In this document: positions 9,643-17,477 of the stretch, one piece after another
How the letters are laid out: each line of letters starts with the position of its first letter
Position numbering within the stretch: position 1 is the stretch's first letter
Assembly: GCF_026015295.1 (NCBI RefSeq)
Contig: NZ_JAPDUW010000001.1
Location: 806,001 to 870,000 of the forward strand
DNA: 64,000 bases
Direction: 5' to 3'
Source: Segatella copri
Lineage (GTDB): Bacteria; Bacteroidota; Bacteroidia; Bacteroidales; Bacteroidaceae
Translations under genes and position numbers: made by a program
The notes under the pieces: generated by a model
Seen by the model: only the letters and a program-made list of their open reading frames with translations
Database searches by the model: none
What the model was told of the DNA's origin: nothing

Positions 9643-9682
9643 GATAATTTTGTTTTGGGAGCGATAATTTTGTTTTGGGAGC
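9643..9682. repeat. Two tandem copies of a 20-bp unit
   Basis: The unit GATAATTTTGTTTTGGGAGC occurs twice head to tail (9643-9662 and 9663-9682), followed by a degenerate AATAATTC. It lies between the glnS promoter and the start of the candidate small RNA and could carry regulator sites for either. Confidence 0.8.
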
Positions 9683-9756
9683 AATAATTCACAAAATATG
9701 TTTTTAAACATATAAAAAGATTCGTTCGTTTCGAAAAATATGTCTATCTTTGCATC

Positions 9757-9842
9757 GTTATCCTGAATACAATCTTTTTACCTTAAATGAAACTAATACC
9801 AAAAAGAACGCCTTCGCTGTGAAGCGAGGGCGTTTTGCTTTT
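9757..9842 (+). ncRNA. Candidate small RNA with own promoter and terminator
   Basis: A plus-strand TATCTTTG box at 9745-9752 is followed by about 50 nt and then a 12-bp GC-rich hairpin ending in TTTTGCTTTT. Both flanking genes are on the minus strand, so this box does not serve them. The predicted product is about 85 nt. It also contains an 11-codon ORF (9788-9823, starting MKLIPK) that runs into the hairpin; a leader-peptide role cannot be excluded. The -33 box is not convincing, which keeps confidence moderate. Confidence 0.45.
9807..9834. terminator. Bidirectional terminator hairpin
   Basis: AACGCCTTCGCT (9807-9818) pairs over 12 positions (one G-U) with 9823-9834 around a GTGA loop. The plus strand continues TTTTGCTTTT; the minus strand continues CTTTTTGG after the hairpin. 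It can end both the lipoprotein transcript (stop at 9862) and the candidate small RNA. Confidence 0.8.
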
Positions 9843-9861
9843 ATACCAGGTTCATATTTAA

Positions 9862-10236
9862 TTACTTTTTGCGGAATGTTTCGTTCTTAATAATGATAGA
9901 ACCTTCTTCTGTATCGAGTGTAGCCTGCTCCTGAACATCGGCATCGAGACCCTTGCGGCTCAGGATAATCACAGCTGCTTTACCTTCTGGCTTAGCTGGC
10001 AATTCCCACTTGTAAAATTCCTTGTTAAGGCCTTTTACTTTAACAGAGAAATCACTGTTCAAAGTTACACTACGCTCACCATCTGCGCTCTTATATTCAC
10101 CGGCTGCGGCAGCCTGAAATGCAGAATCGGTTACAACAGTCTGTTCTGCCTGAGCTGGTGCTGGTGCCTTTTTCTCAGAACATGCTGTGAAAGCTATCAG
10201 GCCCATAGCAAATGCAAGAATTGATAATTTCTTCAT
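9862..10236 (-). CDS. Small lipoprotein, NlpE-like beta domain
   Basis: 124 residues with a lipoprotein signal peptide ending IAFTAC (Cys about residue 19), then a Pro/Ala linker. The folded part (GEYKSADGERSVTLNSDF... to the lysine-rich end) has the alternating strand pattern of the copper-resistance NlpE N-terminal family seen in many Bacteroidales lipoproteins, but without the usual CxxC or a clear signature, so the family call is weak. Predicted location is the periplasmic face of a membrane. It is the last gene of a minus-strand run after the sulfatase and PAP2 genes and ends at a strong terminator. Confidence 0.7.
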   Translation of the reverse strand: MKKLSILAFAMGLIAFTACSEKKAPAPAQAEQTVVTDSAFQAAAAGEYKSADGERSVTLNSDFSVKVKGLNKEFYKWELPAKPEGKAAVIILSRKGLDADVQEQATLDTEEGSIIIKNETFRKK

Positions 10237-10313
10237 AATCTTTAAATTTTATATGTTAATAATAATGTATAATCTAAACCGTTTTTATAAGCTAACTCTT
10301 TTTATACATTTGT

Positions 10314-11012
10314 TTATCTCAGTGGTATGCTATAAAAAGATAGTATTCCACTGGTACAAATGATTACCCAAATAGAAACGAGCCCCGTAATGATAGGGAC
10401 GCTTGCAAATCTGATGTCGTGGTTGGGCTTAAAACGTTCGGTATGCTTCCTTAAAAAATACTGAAATATATAATAATATAAGGTGGCATAGAGAAAACCA
10501 ATGAGGGTACCAATCAGGAGGTCGCCAAAATAGTGTACACCGAGATACATGCGGGAATAACTGGTTATCAATGCCCACAGGCATAAGAATATCGTGAGTT
10601 TGCTCCGGCGAACCAGATATTGTGCAAAGAAGGCCATGCTCCATGCATTGGCTGCATGAGAAGATGGGAAACCATATCTGCCACCCCGATATCCTTGAAC
10701 AACATGTACCATCGGACTGATAGGATTATCAGGATTGCTGGGACGCATTCTTGCTACTAATGGCTTCAGAATTCCTGATGCAGTTTGGTCTGAAAACAAG
10801 ATAATCAGAGTGATGACAACTATAGTGCTCATCACAACCTTGACAGGAAAATTCTTTAGCAGTACAAAGATAAAACTGGCATAGAACGGAACCCATACAA
10901 AACGGTCTGAGAAAATCATCATGAAGTAATCCCAATACACGTTGTGAAAACCATTGAAAAACAGAAAAATCTGCGTATCAATCTGTTCTATTTGATGAAG
11001 TAATTCTATCAT
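10314..11012 (-). CDS. PAP2 family membrane phosphatase
   Basis: 232 residues with about six hydrophobic segments. The three parts of the PAP2 active site are visible: KPLVARMRPSNP (residues about 80-91), YGFPSSHAANAW (about 112-123) and SRMYLGVHYFGDLLIG (about 150-165), the last two carrying the catalytic histidines. Such enzymes hydrolyse lipid phosphates such as undecaprenyl pyrophosphate or phosphatidylglycerol phosphate at the inner membrane. It lies 70 nt after an LTA-synthase-like sulfatase, which suggests a joint role in envelope lipid metabolism (inference). Confidence 0.9.
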   Translation of the reverse strand: MIELLHQIEQIDTQIFLFFNGFHNVYWDYFMMIFSDRFVWVPFYASFIFVLLKNFPVKVVMSTIVVITLIILFSDQTASGILKPLVARMRPSNPDNPISPMVHVVQGYRGGRYGFPSSHAANAWSMAFFAQYLVRRSKLTIFLCLWALITSYSRMYLGVHYFGDLLIGTLIGFLYATLYYYIFQYFLRKHTERFKPNHDIRFASVPIITGLVSIWVIICTSGILSFYSIPLR

Positions 11013-11082
11013 AGTCTTTCTTTATGAAATTCTGTAATGTTCGCTTTCTTGTTTCTGATAATCTGTTGCTCTGTCGTTTGGG

Positions 11083-12993
11083 CTATTTTGCACTCAAGTC
11101 ATCGTACAACTTCTGAAGATAAGCCATGCCTCGCTTCAGGTTATAACCTTTTTTGCCTTTATCATAAACAACCTTTTGGGATTTATTGTCGTAGATGATA
11201 GAGTTCTCCTCTGATACCATGCCGAAAGCATCGGGTACATCAAAGAATGCAAATTTAGGAGTAGCATCACTCAACATATTCTTGCTGAACAAGAAGTCTT
11301 TGTGAGGAATGCCTAATTGTCCGAGCAGTGTAGCTGCTATATCATGCTGACTTCCTATGAGCTTAACATTCATTGGGCGAGCTATTGCTCCACCGGTCAT
11401 GATAAGTGGAATCTGATAGCGGCTGCGGTCAAAGTTGTCAAGATGTTCTTTGTATGCACCAACATGATCGGCAACGAGTAATACCAAAGTATTTTTCCAT
11501 CTAGGCAATTTGCTGTATTCACGCAGAAGATGACCTATGACACTATCAGTGTAAGCAAATGCATTTAAACGCTTGTCTTTCAGTCTGCTATATGGTACAT
11601 CGAATGGCTCATGACTGCTTGATGTCTGGAATACTCTCAGCATAGGCTGTTTGGCATTCTGTTCTTTCCTGAGGTCTGCAAGCAGCCGGTTGGCTACGAT
11701 ATGATCGTGTACTCCCCATTTGCTCAATTTGTCTTCTATAGGGAAATCACTATCTGAAATGATTCTCTCATAGCCCTGGGAAACCAGCCAAGAGCGCTGG
11801 TTGGCAAAATCAACATCACCACCATAATAATATGCATTGCCGTAATGCTTTGCTTTAGCCAATGAACGTGCCAATGATGGTAATTGTGCAGATTTTGCCG
11901 GGTAGCGCATGATGCTGGTTGTAGGTTGTGCAGGATAACCGCTCAAAACAGCAACCAGACCACGATCCGTGCGGAAAGTGTTGGAATAGAATCTTGGGAA
12001 GAAAATTCCCTTTCTGGCTATTGAGTCCAAGCAGACAGCTACGTCTTTATGTGTTCCGACGGAAGGCATGATGTCGTTGGCAAAGCTTTCCATAATAATA
12101 ATAAGTATATCTGGCTTTCCGTTTTTCCGAGCTTCTTCATTCAGGAGCGGGTAGGTGTTCTGGTCGCTTGAGCTTACCATTTGAGCAAAGAGCTTGTTAG
12201 CTTCTTCTTCTGACATGTATCGGTATTGCGATGCAAAATCTTCCTGATGGGTAAGTGATTCAAACAGGCTGAACATCGGATTGACGGCAGCATGATTCAA
12301 AAACGCATTTTGGCTGAAATATGCCTTTCCTGTATTTGTTGTAGATACAGTAAATCCTCCTCTGATAGGGATGAAGAGAAGGGCAGTAAGCAGCAACAGA
12401 ATAAGAGAATGGCGCATACGATGATGCTCTATGTCAGAGTAGCGTGTTCTGCGACCACTGCCGAAATCTCCAAAACCATAGTTGCTGTATCTGCTGGAAT
12501 AGCGCTTCTGGGTATGAGGCATGCGGAGTGCGAACCAGACGGCTATGGTAAGCAGCACAGTGATGAGGAGAGCAAAAAAGATGTAAAGCCCTCCAACACT
12601 TGCAAGTGCATCCTTTGGCGAAGTAAAGAAATAATATAATGGAGTGCTATCTAGCGGGAAGTTCCAATATGGATATAATCCTGCATTCAGTACGAATGTA
12701 ATGGAAACCAGGAAAGATGCCAGTATATAATAAGCATTCAGAATGGGACGTATAATCTCCTTACGAAACCAAATCATTGCGATGAGCAACAAGCCCGGTA
12801 GTGCGGTGAGGTAACCAGCCATAGAGAGGTCGAGTGATAAACCGTACCACATCACTGTAGGCATTTCGCTCCAGATATTATCGATAGGTTGTGTAGCAGA
12901 AGCCTTTTCCAATATCATGAAAAATGGTTTCTGAATACTGAACAAAATGACAAACGTAAAATACGTTTTTATAAACCACAATATTTGCTTCAT
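11083..12993 (-). CDS. LTA synthase-like sulfatase family membrane protein
   Basis: 636 residues: four to five membrane helices in the first 220 residues, then a periplasmic alkaline-phosphatase-superfamily domain. Typical elements are ILIIIMESFANDIMPS around residue 297 (metal ligand Glu), FRTDRGLVAVLSGYP around 345 (nucleophile Thr), and LVLLVADHVGAYKEH around 510 (metal ligands Asp-His). The family transfers phosphate-containing head groups, e.g. glycerol phosphate or phosphoethanolamine, onto surface glycolipids. A Gram-negative member would not make lipoteichoic acid; the acceptor here is unknown. It is first in a run with PAP2 and a lipoprotein, and diverges from the AraC-type gene. Confidence 0.88.
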   Translation of the reverse strand: MKQILWFIKTYFTFVILFSIQKPFFMILEKASATQPIDNIWSEMPTVMWYGLSLDLSMAGYLTALPGLLLIAMIWFRKEIIRPILNAYYILASFLVSITFVLNAGLYPYWNFPLDSTPLYYFFTSPKDALASVGGLYIFFALLITVLLTIAVWFALRMPHTQKRYSSRYSNYGFGDFGSGRRTRYSDIEHHRMRHSLILLLLTALLFIPIRGGFTVSTTNTGKAYFSQNAFLNHAAVNPMFSLFESLTHQEDFASQYRYMSEEEANKLFAQMVSSSDQNTYPLLNEEARKNGKPDILIIIMESFANDIMPSVGTHKDVAVCLDSIARKGIFFPRFYSNTFRTDRGLVAVLSGYPAQPTTSIMRYPAKSAQLPSLARSLAKAKHYGNAYYYGGDVDFANQRSWLVSQGYERIISDSDFPIEDKLSKWGVHDHIVANRLLADLRKEQNAKQPMLRVFQTSSSHEPFDVPYSRLKDKRLNAFAYTDSVIGHLLREYSKLPRWKNTLVLLVADHVGAYKEHLDNFDRSRYQIPLIMTGGAIARPMNVKLIGSQHDIAATLLGQLGIPHKDFLFSKNMLSDATPKFAFFDVPDAFGMVSEENSIIYDNKSQKVVYDKGKKGYNLKRGMAYLQKLYDDLSAK

Positions 12994-13051
12994 ATCTATG
13001 CTTCTTGACTAATAATTATGATATACTCGGCTTTGAGCTTGAAAATTAATG

Positions 13052-13059
13052 CAAAAATA
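13052..13059 (-). promoter_or_regulatory. Promoter -7 box of the sulfatase operon (probable)
   Basis: Minus-strand TATTTTTG lies 59-66 nt before the ATG at 12993; the -33 region is not clear. It is back to back with the regulator promoter at 13120-13151, so both genes share a 180-bp control region. Confidence 0.4.
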
Positions 13060-13119
13060 ACCATTTTATTTCATATAAACGACTTTTTTGTGTTTATTTT
13101 TCAAAAAAGTGAGAAAAAA

Positions 13120-13151
13120 TTTGGTCGTTCTAAATAAAAGTCGTACCTTTG
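13120..13151 (+). promoter_or_regulatory. Promoter TTTG-N20-TACCTTTG of the AraC-type gene
   Basis: TTTG 13120-13123 and TACCTTTG 13144-13151 are 20 nt apart, matching both Bacteroidetes boxes; the ATG follows 25 nt downstream. Confidence 0.75.
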
Positions 13152-13176
13152 TTGTAATAAATTTTATAACATAACT

Positions 13177-13599
13177 ATGGCTAAGTACAATATTCAACCT
13201 AAAAAAGAAAAAATAGCAAGATATCAATCTATGCTGAGTGAAGAAACTAAGGACCGCCTTCGCGACGAGATAATCCGTGTTCTTGTTACTGAAAGAAAGT
13301 ACAAGGACCCAGACTATAGTTCCAAGAAACTTGCAGAGGATTTGAATACTAACTCTCGCTATATTTCTGCTGTATGCGCAACTCGATTTCATAAGAATTA
13401 TGCCGAGTTGGTGAATGATTATCGAGTAAACGATGCTATGTCTTTACTTACCGATAAGCGTTATGCAAGAATGAGTGTAGAAGGTATCAGCGAAATGGCT
13501 GGTTTCAATACTCGTCAGAGTTTCTATGCTAATTTCTTCAAGCGAATAGGCGTTACTCCTCGTCAATATCGTGCTAATCATTTTAAGGGATTGGAGTAA
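13177..13599 (+). CDS. AraC-type helix-turn-helix regulator without sensor domain
   Basis: 140 residues. After a short charged N-terminus (residues 1-30) the protein is essentially one AraC-family DNA-binding domain: first helix-turn-helix around SSKKLAEDLNTNSRYISAV (about 50-68) and second around SVEGISEMAGFNTRQSFYANFFKRIGVTPRQYR (about 108-134), with the family's closing FKxxxGxTPxxYR pattern. No ligand or receiver domain exists, so it is either constitutively active or controlled by its level or a partner. It diverges from the sulfatase operon and converges on the short sigma factor gene. Confidence 0.88.
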   Translation: MAKYNIQPKKEKIARYQSMLSEETKDRLRDEIIRVLVTERKYKDPDYSSKKLAEDLNTNSRYISAVCATRFHKNYAELVNDYRVNDAMSLLTDKRYARMSVEGISEMAGFNTRQSFYANFFKRIGVTPRQYRANHFKGLE

Positions 13600-13629
13600 G
13601 TTTAATTGTTAATAACTAGAACATGAAAC

Positions 13630-13673
13630 AAAAAGGAGGGTGTATCATAAGTTAATGATTCACCCTCCTTTTT
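13630..13673. terminator. Bidirectional terminator hairpin
   Basis: AAAAAGGAGGGTG (13630-13642) is complementary to 13661-13673, with an inner ATCAT/ATGAT pair; the outer A/T tract acts as the T-run in both directions. It separates the regulator (stop 13599) from the sigma gene (stop 13695). Confidence 0.85.
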
Positions 13674-13694
13674 GTTTTTACAAACTATTGCGAG

Positions 13695-14312
13695 TTACCT
13701 CTTGAAGTAGTTTCTCAATGCCTGGTGGCGGATACTCCTGTTCAATCTGCGTATGGTCAGATTTCGTATCTGGCGAACTCGCTCGCGTTTGAGCCCCATA
13801 TCTTCAGCAATTTCAGCCATCGTTTCTTTAGGAACACCTATACCATAGAATTTGGTGATGATTTCTTTCTCTCGTGGCAATAAATCTGCAATGCTTTCTG
13901 CCATTTTTTTCTTCATCATTTCTATATTCAGGGTATCATCTGCAATCTTTACATCCGGATCGTTTAATATGTCTAATAGGGTATACGGATTGTTTGCGCT
14001 TAGTGGCGCATCTACAGATACAGCCTTGTCTGCGTTTCTTGGGGCAAATTTCTTCTGGTCTTTCGGTAAACGATAAAGCCCTGATTGTTTATCGATGGCC
14101 TGTGATATAGCCTTGTGAACGAATGGACCGGCATAAGCCACAAAATCGGTGCCCCGGTCGGCTTGGAACTTTTTGGCTGCCATAAGCATTGCCAGCGTTC
14201 CTTCGCTAACCAAGTCATCAAACTCAACGCCTTTACCTTTATACTGGTTGGCTACTGATTTTACATAGTTTAAGTTCTCACTAACTATCTTGTTTATTTC
14301 TTTTTCTGTCAT
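13695..14312 (-). CDS. Short sigma-70 family sigma factor
   Basis: About 205 residues from the ATG at 14312. Region 2 is clear (NYVKSVANQYKGKGVEFDDL, SEGTLAMLMAAKKF, FVAYAGPFVHKAISQAI), region 3 is reduced to a short linker, and region 4 ends the protein (LPREKEIITKFYGIGV ... [16 protein letters not shown]). It is not an ECF sigma factor and is distinct from the primary sigma factor at 22953, so it is an alternative group 3-like sigma of unknown regulon. An in-frame TTG at 14333 would add seven residues, but it overlaps the TATATTTG promoter box, which argues for the ATG; the leader is then only about 12 nt. Confidence 0.88.
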   Translation of the reverse strand: MTEKEINKIVSENLNYVKSVANQYKGKGVEFDDLVSEGTLAMLMAAKKFQADRGTDFVAYAGPFVHKAISQAIDKQSGLYRLPKDQKKFAPRNADKAVSVDAPLSANNPYTLLDILNDPDVKIADDTLNIEMMKKKMAESIADLLPREKEIITKFYGIGVPKETMAEIAEDMGLKRERVRQIRNLTIRRLNRSIRHQALRNYFKR

Positions 14313-14330
14313 ACTCAATAATTCTTTTTG

Positions 14331-14338
14331 CAAATATA
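14331..14338 (-). promoter_or_regulatory. Promoter -7 box of the short sigma gene
   Basis: Minus-strand TATATTTG ends 18 nt before the chosen ATG. Its position excludes the upstream TTG as the natural start if this box is used. Confidence 0.55.
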
Positions 14339-14414
14339 CATAGAATAATTCAAAAAAGCAAGTATTTTGCGCATTTTAACCAATCATTTTGGTTTCCACA
14401 TATTATATATGTTT

Positions 14415-17402
14415 CTATGATTTGCATAAAGCTGCATATGGACAGTATTCGCAACGATGCTTATCATCTGTAGGCCGGAATGGTTGGTCCTTGTCAAAGA
14501 TGTTGGCGATGAGAACTTTCAGTTGTTTCATAAACTCTTCTTCGTATACATCTATGCTACTGATGAGTTCCTTGCCCATTTTTAATGTCGGATCATAATC
14601 TTCTGCTCCTGCATTTTGTATAAACAGCAAGCCTGGAGATACGGGCTCTTGAGCCGGATTCAGATTCCTGTTGTGGCTTACAATAATCGAGTAGAGCATA
14701 GATTGTAAATAATAATCTGTATGCTTGTTGAGCATGGATGGATCAAACACTTCGCTCAGTACTCTTGGACGTGTTGTTGAAATACGTCCTGTTTTATAGT
14801 CTATTACGCGGATTCGTTCTGCAAGATTATTGCCATTTGCATTACCGTTAGCTGCAACAGCGTCCAGTCGGTCGATAAAACCTCCTATTGACAGAGATAA
14901 ATTGCCGATACTTGTTTCTACTTCGACGTCAGTTTTTACAACCAGCTCTAATCCGAGTATGGTGAATGGAGCCTGTCGCATATCTATCGTGACAAGTTGT
15001 CGGATATATCTTGCTATTACTTCTTTATTGATCAGTTGCAGACCATTATATTTTGGACGATACCCTGCAGCGCTAACTTTAAAGAGTTCTTCTCTGAACG
15101 CCTGATCTACCAGGCGATAAATCAGAGATTCGTCTTTTAAGGCTTGCTCTAGTTGCTCTTTTGATACAACGATAGGACGAGTCAGTTTGAGTTCTCCTTT
15201 ACCGTCGGTTGTCAGAGCATCGCTGCTTGCTAATCCCAGATAGAACAGTTCTGCTGCACGATGGAATATATTTCCAAATACTTTGTTGTCTACTTCGTCC
15301 TCATCAATTTCATCTGGCTCAATCAGTCCTTCTACATATTTATAGTAGAATTGCTTTTCACATCTCAAATAGGTATTCAGAAATGTTGGCGTAAGCATTT
15401 TCAAATTCTTGAGCTGGCTGAGCGTATGCAGTTTTTTCTCTATTGGTTCATAAGTAGGACGCAGTGTGTTTTGTCCTGCGACCAAAGAAAAGCGCTCGAT
15501 GTCATGATGGCTTTCTACCAGGAGTTGTAGCATAAAACGGCTCATCTCACCCGATTGGCCATCTTCTGTTGCGTTATTGTAACATAAAGTGATGTCGTGT
15601 GAGCGTTGGAGCAGACTGTGAAAATAATAGGCGTATATAGCTACTTTGTTATCTACCGTAGTCAAGCCGTATGCCTTTCTCAATGAATAGGGAATAAATG
15701 AAGCATCGTTTACACCTTTCGGCAGTTTCCCTTCGTTGCATGAGAGTACTAAGATATGCTCGAAATCAAGATTTCGAGTTTCCAATACACCCATTACCTG
15801 TATTCCTTCTGCAGGTTCTCCATGGAAAGGAATACTTGTAGATTGGATGAGCTGTTGGATGAGTCGTTCCAGAGTGATGCAGTCTACTGCTAAGTCTCCT
15901 GTCTGGATGAGTTCTTGCAGACGGTTTAATAAGGTATAGGTCCTGAAGAGCGATTCCTGGAATAAAGGATCGTCCTGTTCTTTACTATTCACACCTATTG
16001 TCTTCAAAATATCCAGCAGATACTGGATGAGTCTCAAATTGTATTCATTTTCTGTTGCAGTCTCACCCAAATCTTTGAAAAGCAGTGACAAGCCTTCATC
16101 ACCATCCATGCTTAGGAATTGGCGGGTAGGATAGAACTGTTTCTGCTCGTCAAGAGCGCTCAAGAGTTTGCTATAATTTTGAGAAATATAGCGTGTGTAT
16201 GGATGACGGAGCACCATGAGCACATTATGTAAGCGATAGTTGTTACTATGTTTGGGGTGACCAACGCCCTGCAACTTGATGAGCTGTTGCAGCAAACTGT
16301 AGAATGGTGTCTGTTGAAGCGGATAACCCAATGTTATATTATATGCTAACTTGTCGTTCTCAGAATAATCTGGCAACGACTTGATGCCTTCGTTTGTAGG
16401 AAGACTATGTATTACACTTTGCAACAATCCTTCATCGGCTAATACTATAGCCACTTTTTTTCCATATTTATAGCGTTTCTTTTCTTTAAGCCATTGGTTT
16501 ACATAACGGGCCTGGATGTTTTCTGTAGATGCCGAAATGTATGTAATGTCTTTATTGTTATCAAAGTTATGATAAATATCACGAAGATCATGAGGAGGCA
16601 TATCATTCAATTCGTTAGGATAATATTTGAGATATTCACGAATGTAGTGACCTGCCTCATGGTTGTTTTGCATATAATAGTCATCGTAGTCCCAATAGAA
16701 ATGTGCTTTACCCTCTTTCATCAAGCGGTCGCAGAGTTTCCGTTCTACTACTTGCATCATATTAAAACCGACAAAGAGATATTTCTTGTGTTGGAATTTG
16801 ATATTTTCATCATTTACAACTTTCCTGTATAGAGCCCCCTCATAAGCCAATCCCTGTTCTTCAAGACGCATGTTGAACTGCTTATAGATATCAAGGAAAT
16901 GGCTCCATAATTGTAGAAATCTCTTTTTGAGTTCTGAGTTGTGATCATCGTTGAAATTGCTGAAAAATTTCTTAATCAGCGTTTTCTGTTCTTCTGTAAG
17001 ATATGAGATGTCATCAAGTTCATGTATATTGCTAAGATTGGCAAAGAGTTTTTCTGCTTCTGCCATGTTTTTATCAATATCGTCAAAATCTGTGATAAGA
17101 AGTTGTCCCCATCCATAAAAATGGTCGAGGGTCTCATCAATACCAGTGCAGGCTACGAATGTTTTATGTAAATCGCAAACAAGTTTGATTGGGTCTCCAA
17201 CTTTCAATGTGCTATGTTTGCGAAACAGATCGCTGATAGTTATGTAAGATGGCGACCAGATAGGGTGATCAGTCAAACGGGCCAGACTCTCGTTGAGGAA
17301 AAGAGCGGCGCGTTTATTTGGAAACACGACAGCAATGTCGCTGAGATTGTTTCCGTATTTCTCGAGAATATCTCTTGCTACATATTTTAAAAATGCTTTC
17401 AT
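14415..17402 (-). CDS. AddB-like nuclease subunit (PD-(D/E)XK, iron-sulfur)
   Basis: 995 residues; partner of the AddA-like protein encoded just upstream. The N-terminal half is a degenerate helicase-like domain (VVFPNKRAALFLNE near residue 25). The C-terminal quarter is a RecB-type nuclease: LRCEKQFYYKYVEGL around 690, GGFIDRLDA around 850, RVIDYKTG around 880 with the catalytic D and K, and a final CEYCPYAALC. The cysteine before the nuclease plus the C-x2-C-x5-C end form the iron-sulfur clamp known from AddB. With AddA it resects double-strand ends for RecA-dependent repair. The gene follows addA by 75 nt on the same strand. Confidence 0.85.
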   Translation of the reverse strand: MKAFLKYVARDILEKYGNNLSDIAVVFPNKRAALFLNESLARLTDHPIWSPSYITISDLFRKHSTLKVGDPIKLVCDLHKTFVACTGIDETLDHFYGWGQLLITDFDDIDKNMAEAEKLFANLSNIHELDDISYLTEEQKTLIKKFFSNFNDDHNSELKKRFLQLWSHFLDIYKQFNMRLEEQGLAYEGALYRKVVNDENIKFQHKKYLFVGFNMMQVVERKLCDRLMKEGKAHFYWDYDDYYMQNNHEAGHYIREYLKYYPNELNDMPPHDLRDIYHNFDNNKDITYISASTENIQARYVNQWLKEKKRYKYGKKVAIVLADEGLLQSVIHSLPTNEGIKSLPDYSENDKLAYNITLGYPLQQTPFYSLLQQLIKLQGVGHPKHSNNYRLHNVLMVLRHPYTRYISQNYSKLLSALDEQKQFYPTRQFLSMDGDEGLSLLFKDLGETATENEYNLRLIQYLLDILKTIGVNSKEQDDPLFQESLFRTYTLLNRLQELIQTGDLAVDCITLERLIQQLIQSTSIPFHGEPAEGIQVMGVLETRNLDFEHILVLSCNEGKLPKGVNDASFIPYSLRKAYGLTTVDNKVAIYAYYFHSLLQRSHDITLCYNNATEDGQSGEMSRFMLQLLVESHHDIERFSLVAGQNTLRPTYEPIEKKLHTLSQLKNLKMLTPTFLNTYLRCEKQFYYKYVEGLIEPDEIDEDEVDNKVFGNIFHRAAELFYLGLASSDALTTDGKGELKLTRPIVVSKEQLEQALKDESLIYRLVDQAFREELFKVSAAGYRPKYNGLQLINKEVIARYIRQLVTIDMRQAPFTILGLELVVKTDVEVETSIGNLSLSIGGFIDRLDAVAANGNANGNNLAERIRVIDYKTGRISTTRPRVLSEVFDPSMLNKHTDYYLQSMLYSIIVSHNRNLNPAQEPVSPGLLFIQNAGAEDYDPTLKMGKELISSIDVYEEEFMKQLKVLIANIFDKDQPFRPTDDKHRCEYCPYAALCKS

Positions 17403-17477
17403 ATCTTAATGGACTTTTCAATGTTTGCAACTGTTCTTTATGTTGCCCTGTTTTTTGGAAAGGGGCAATAGAACCTA

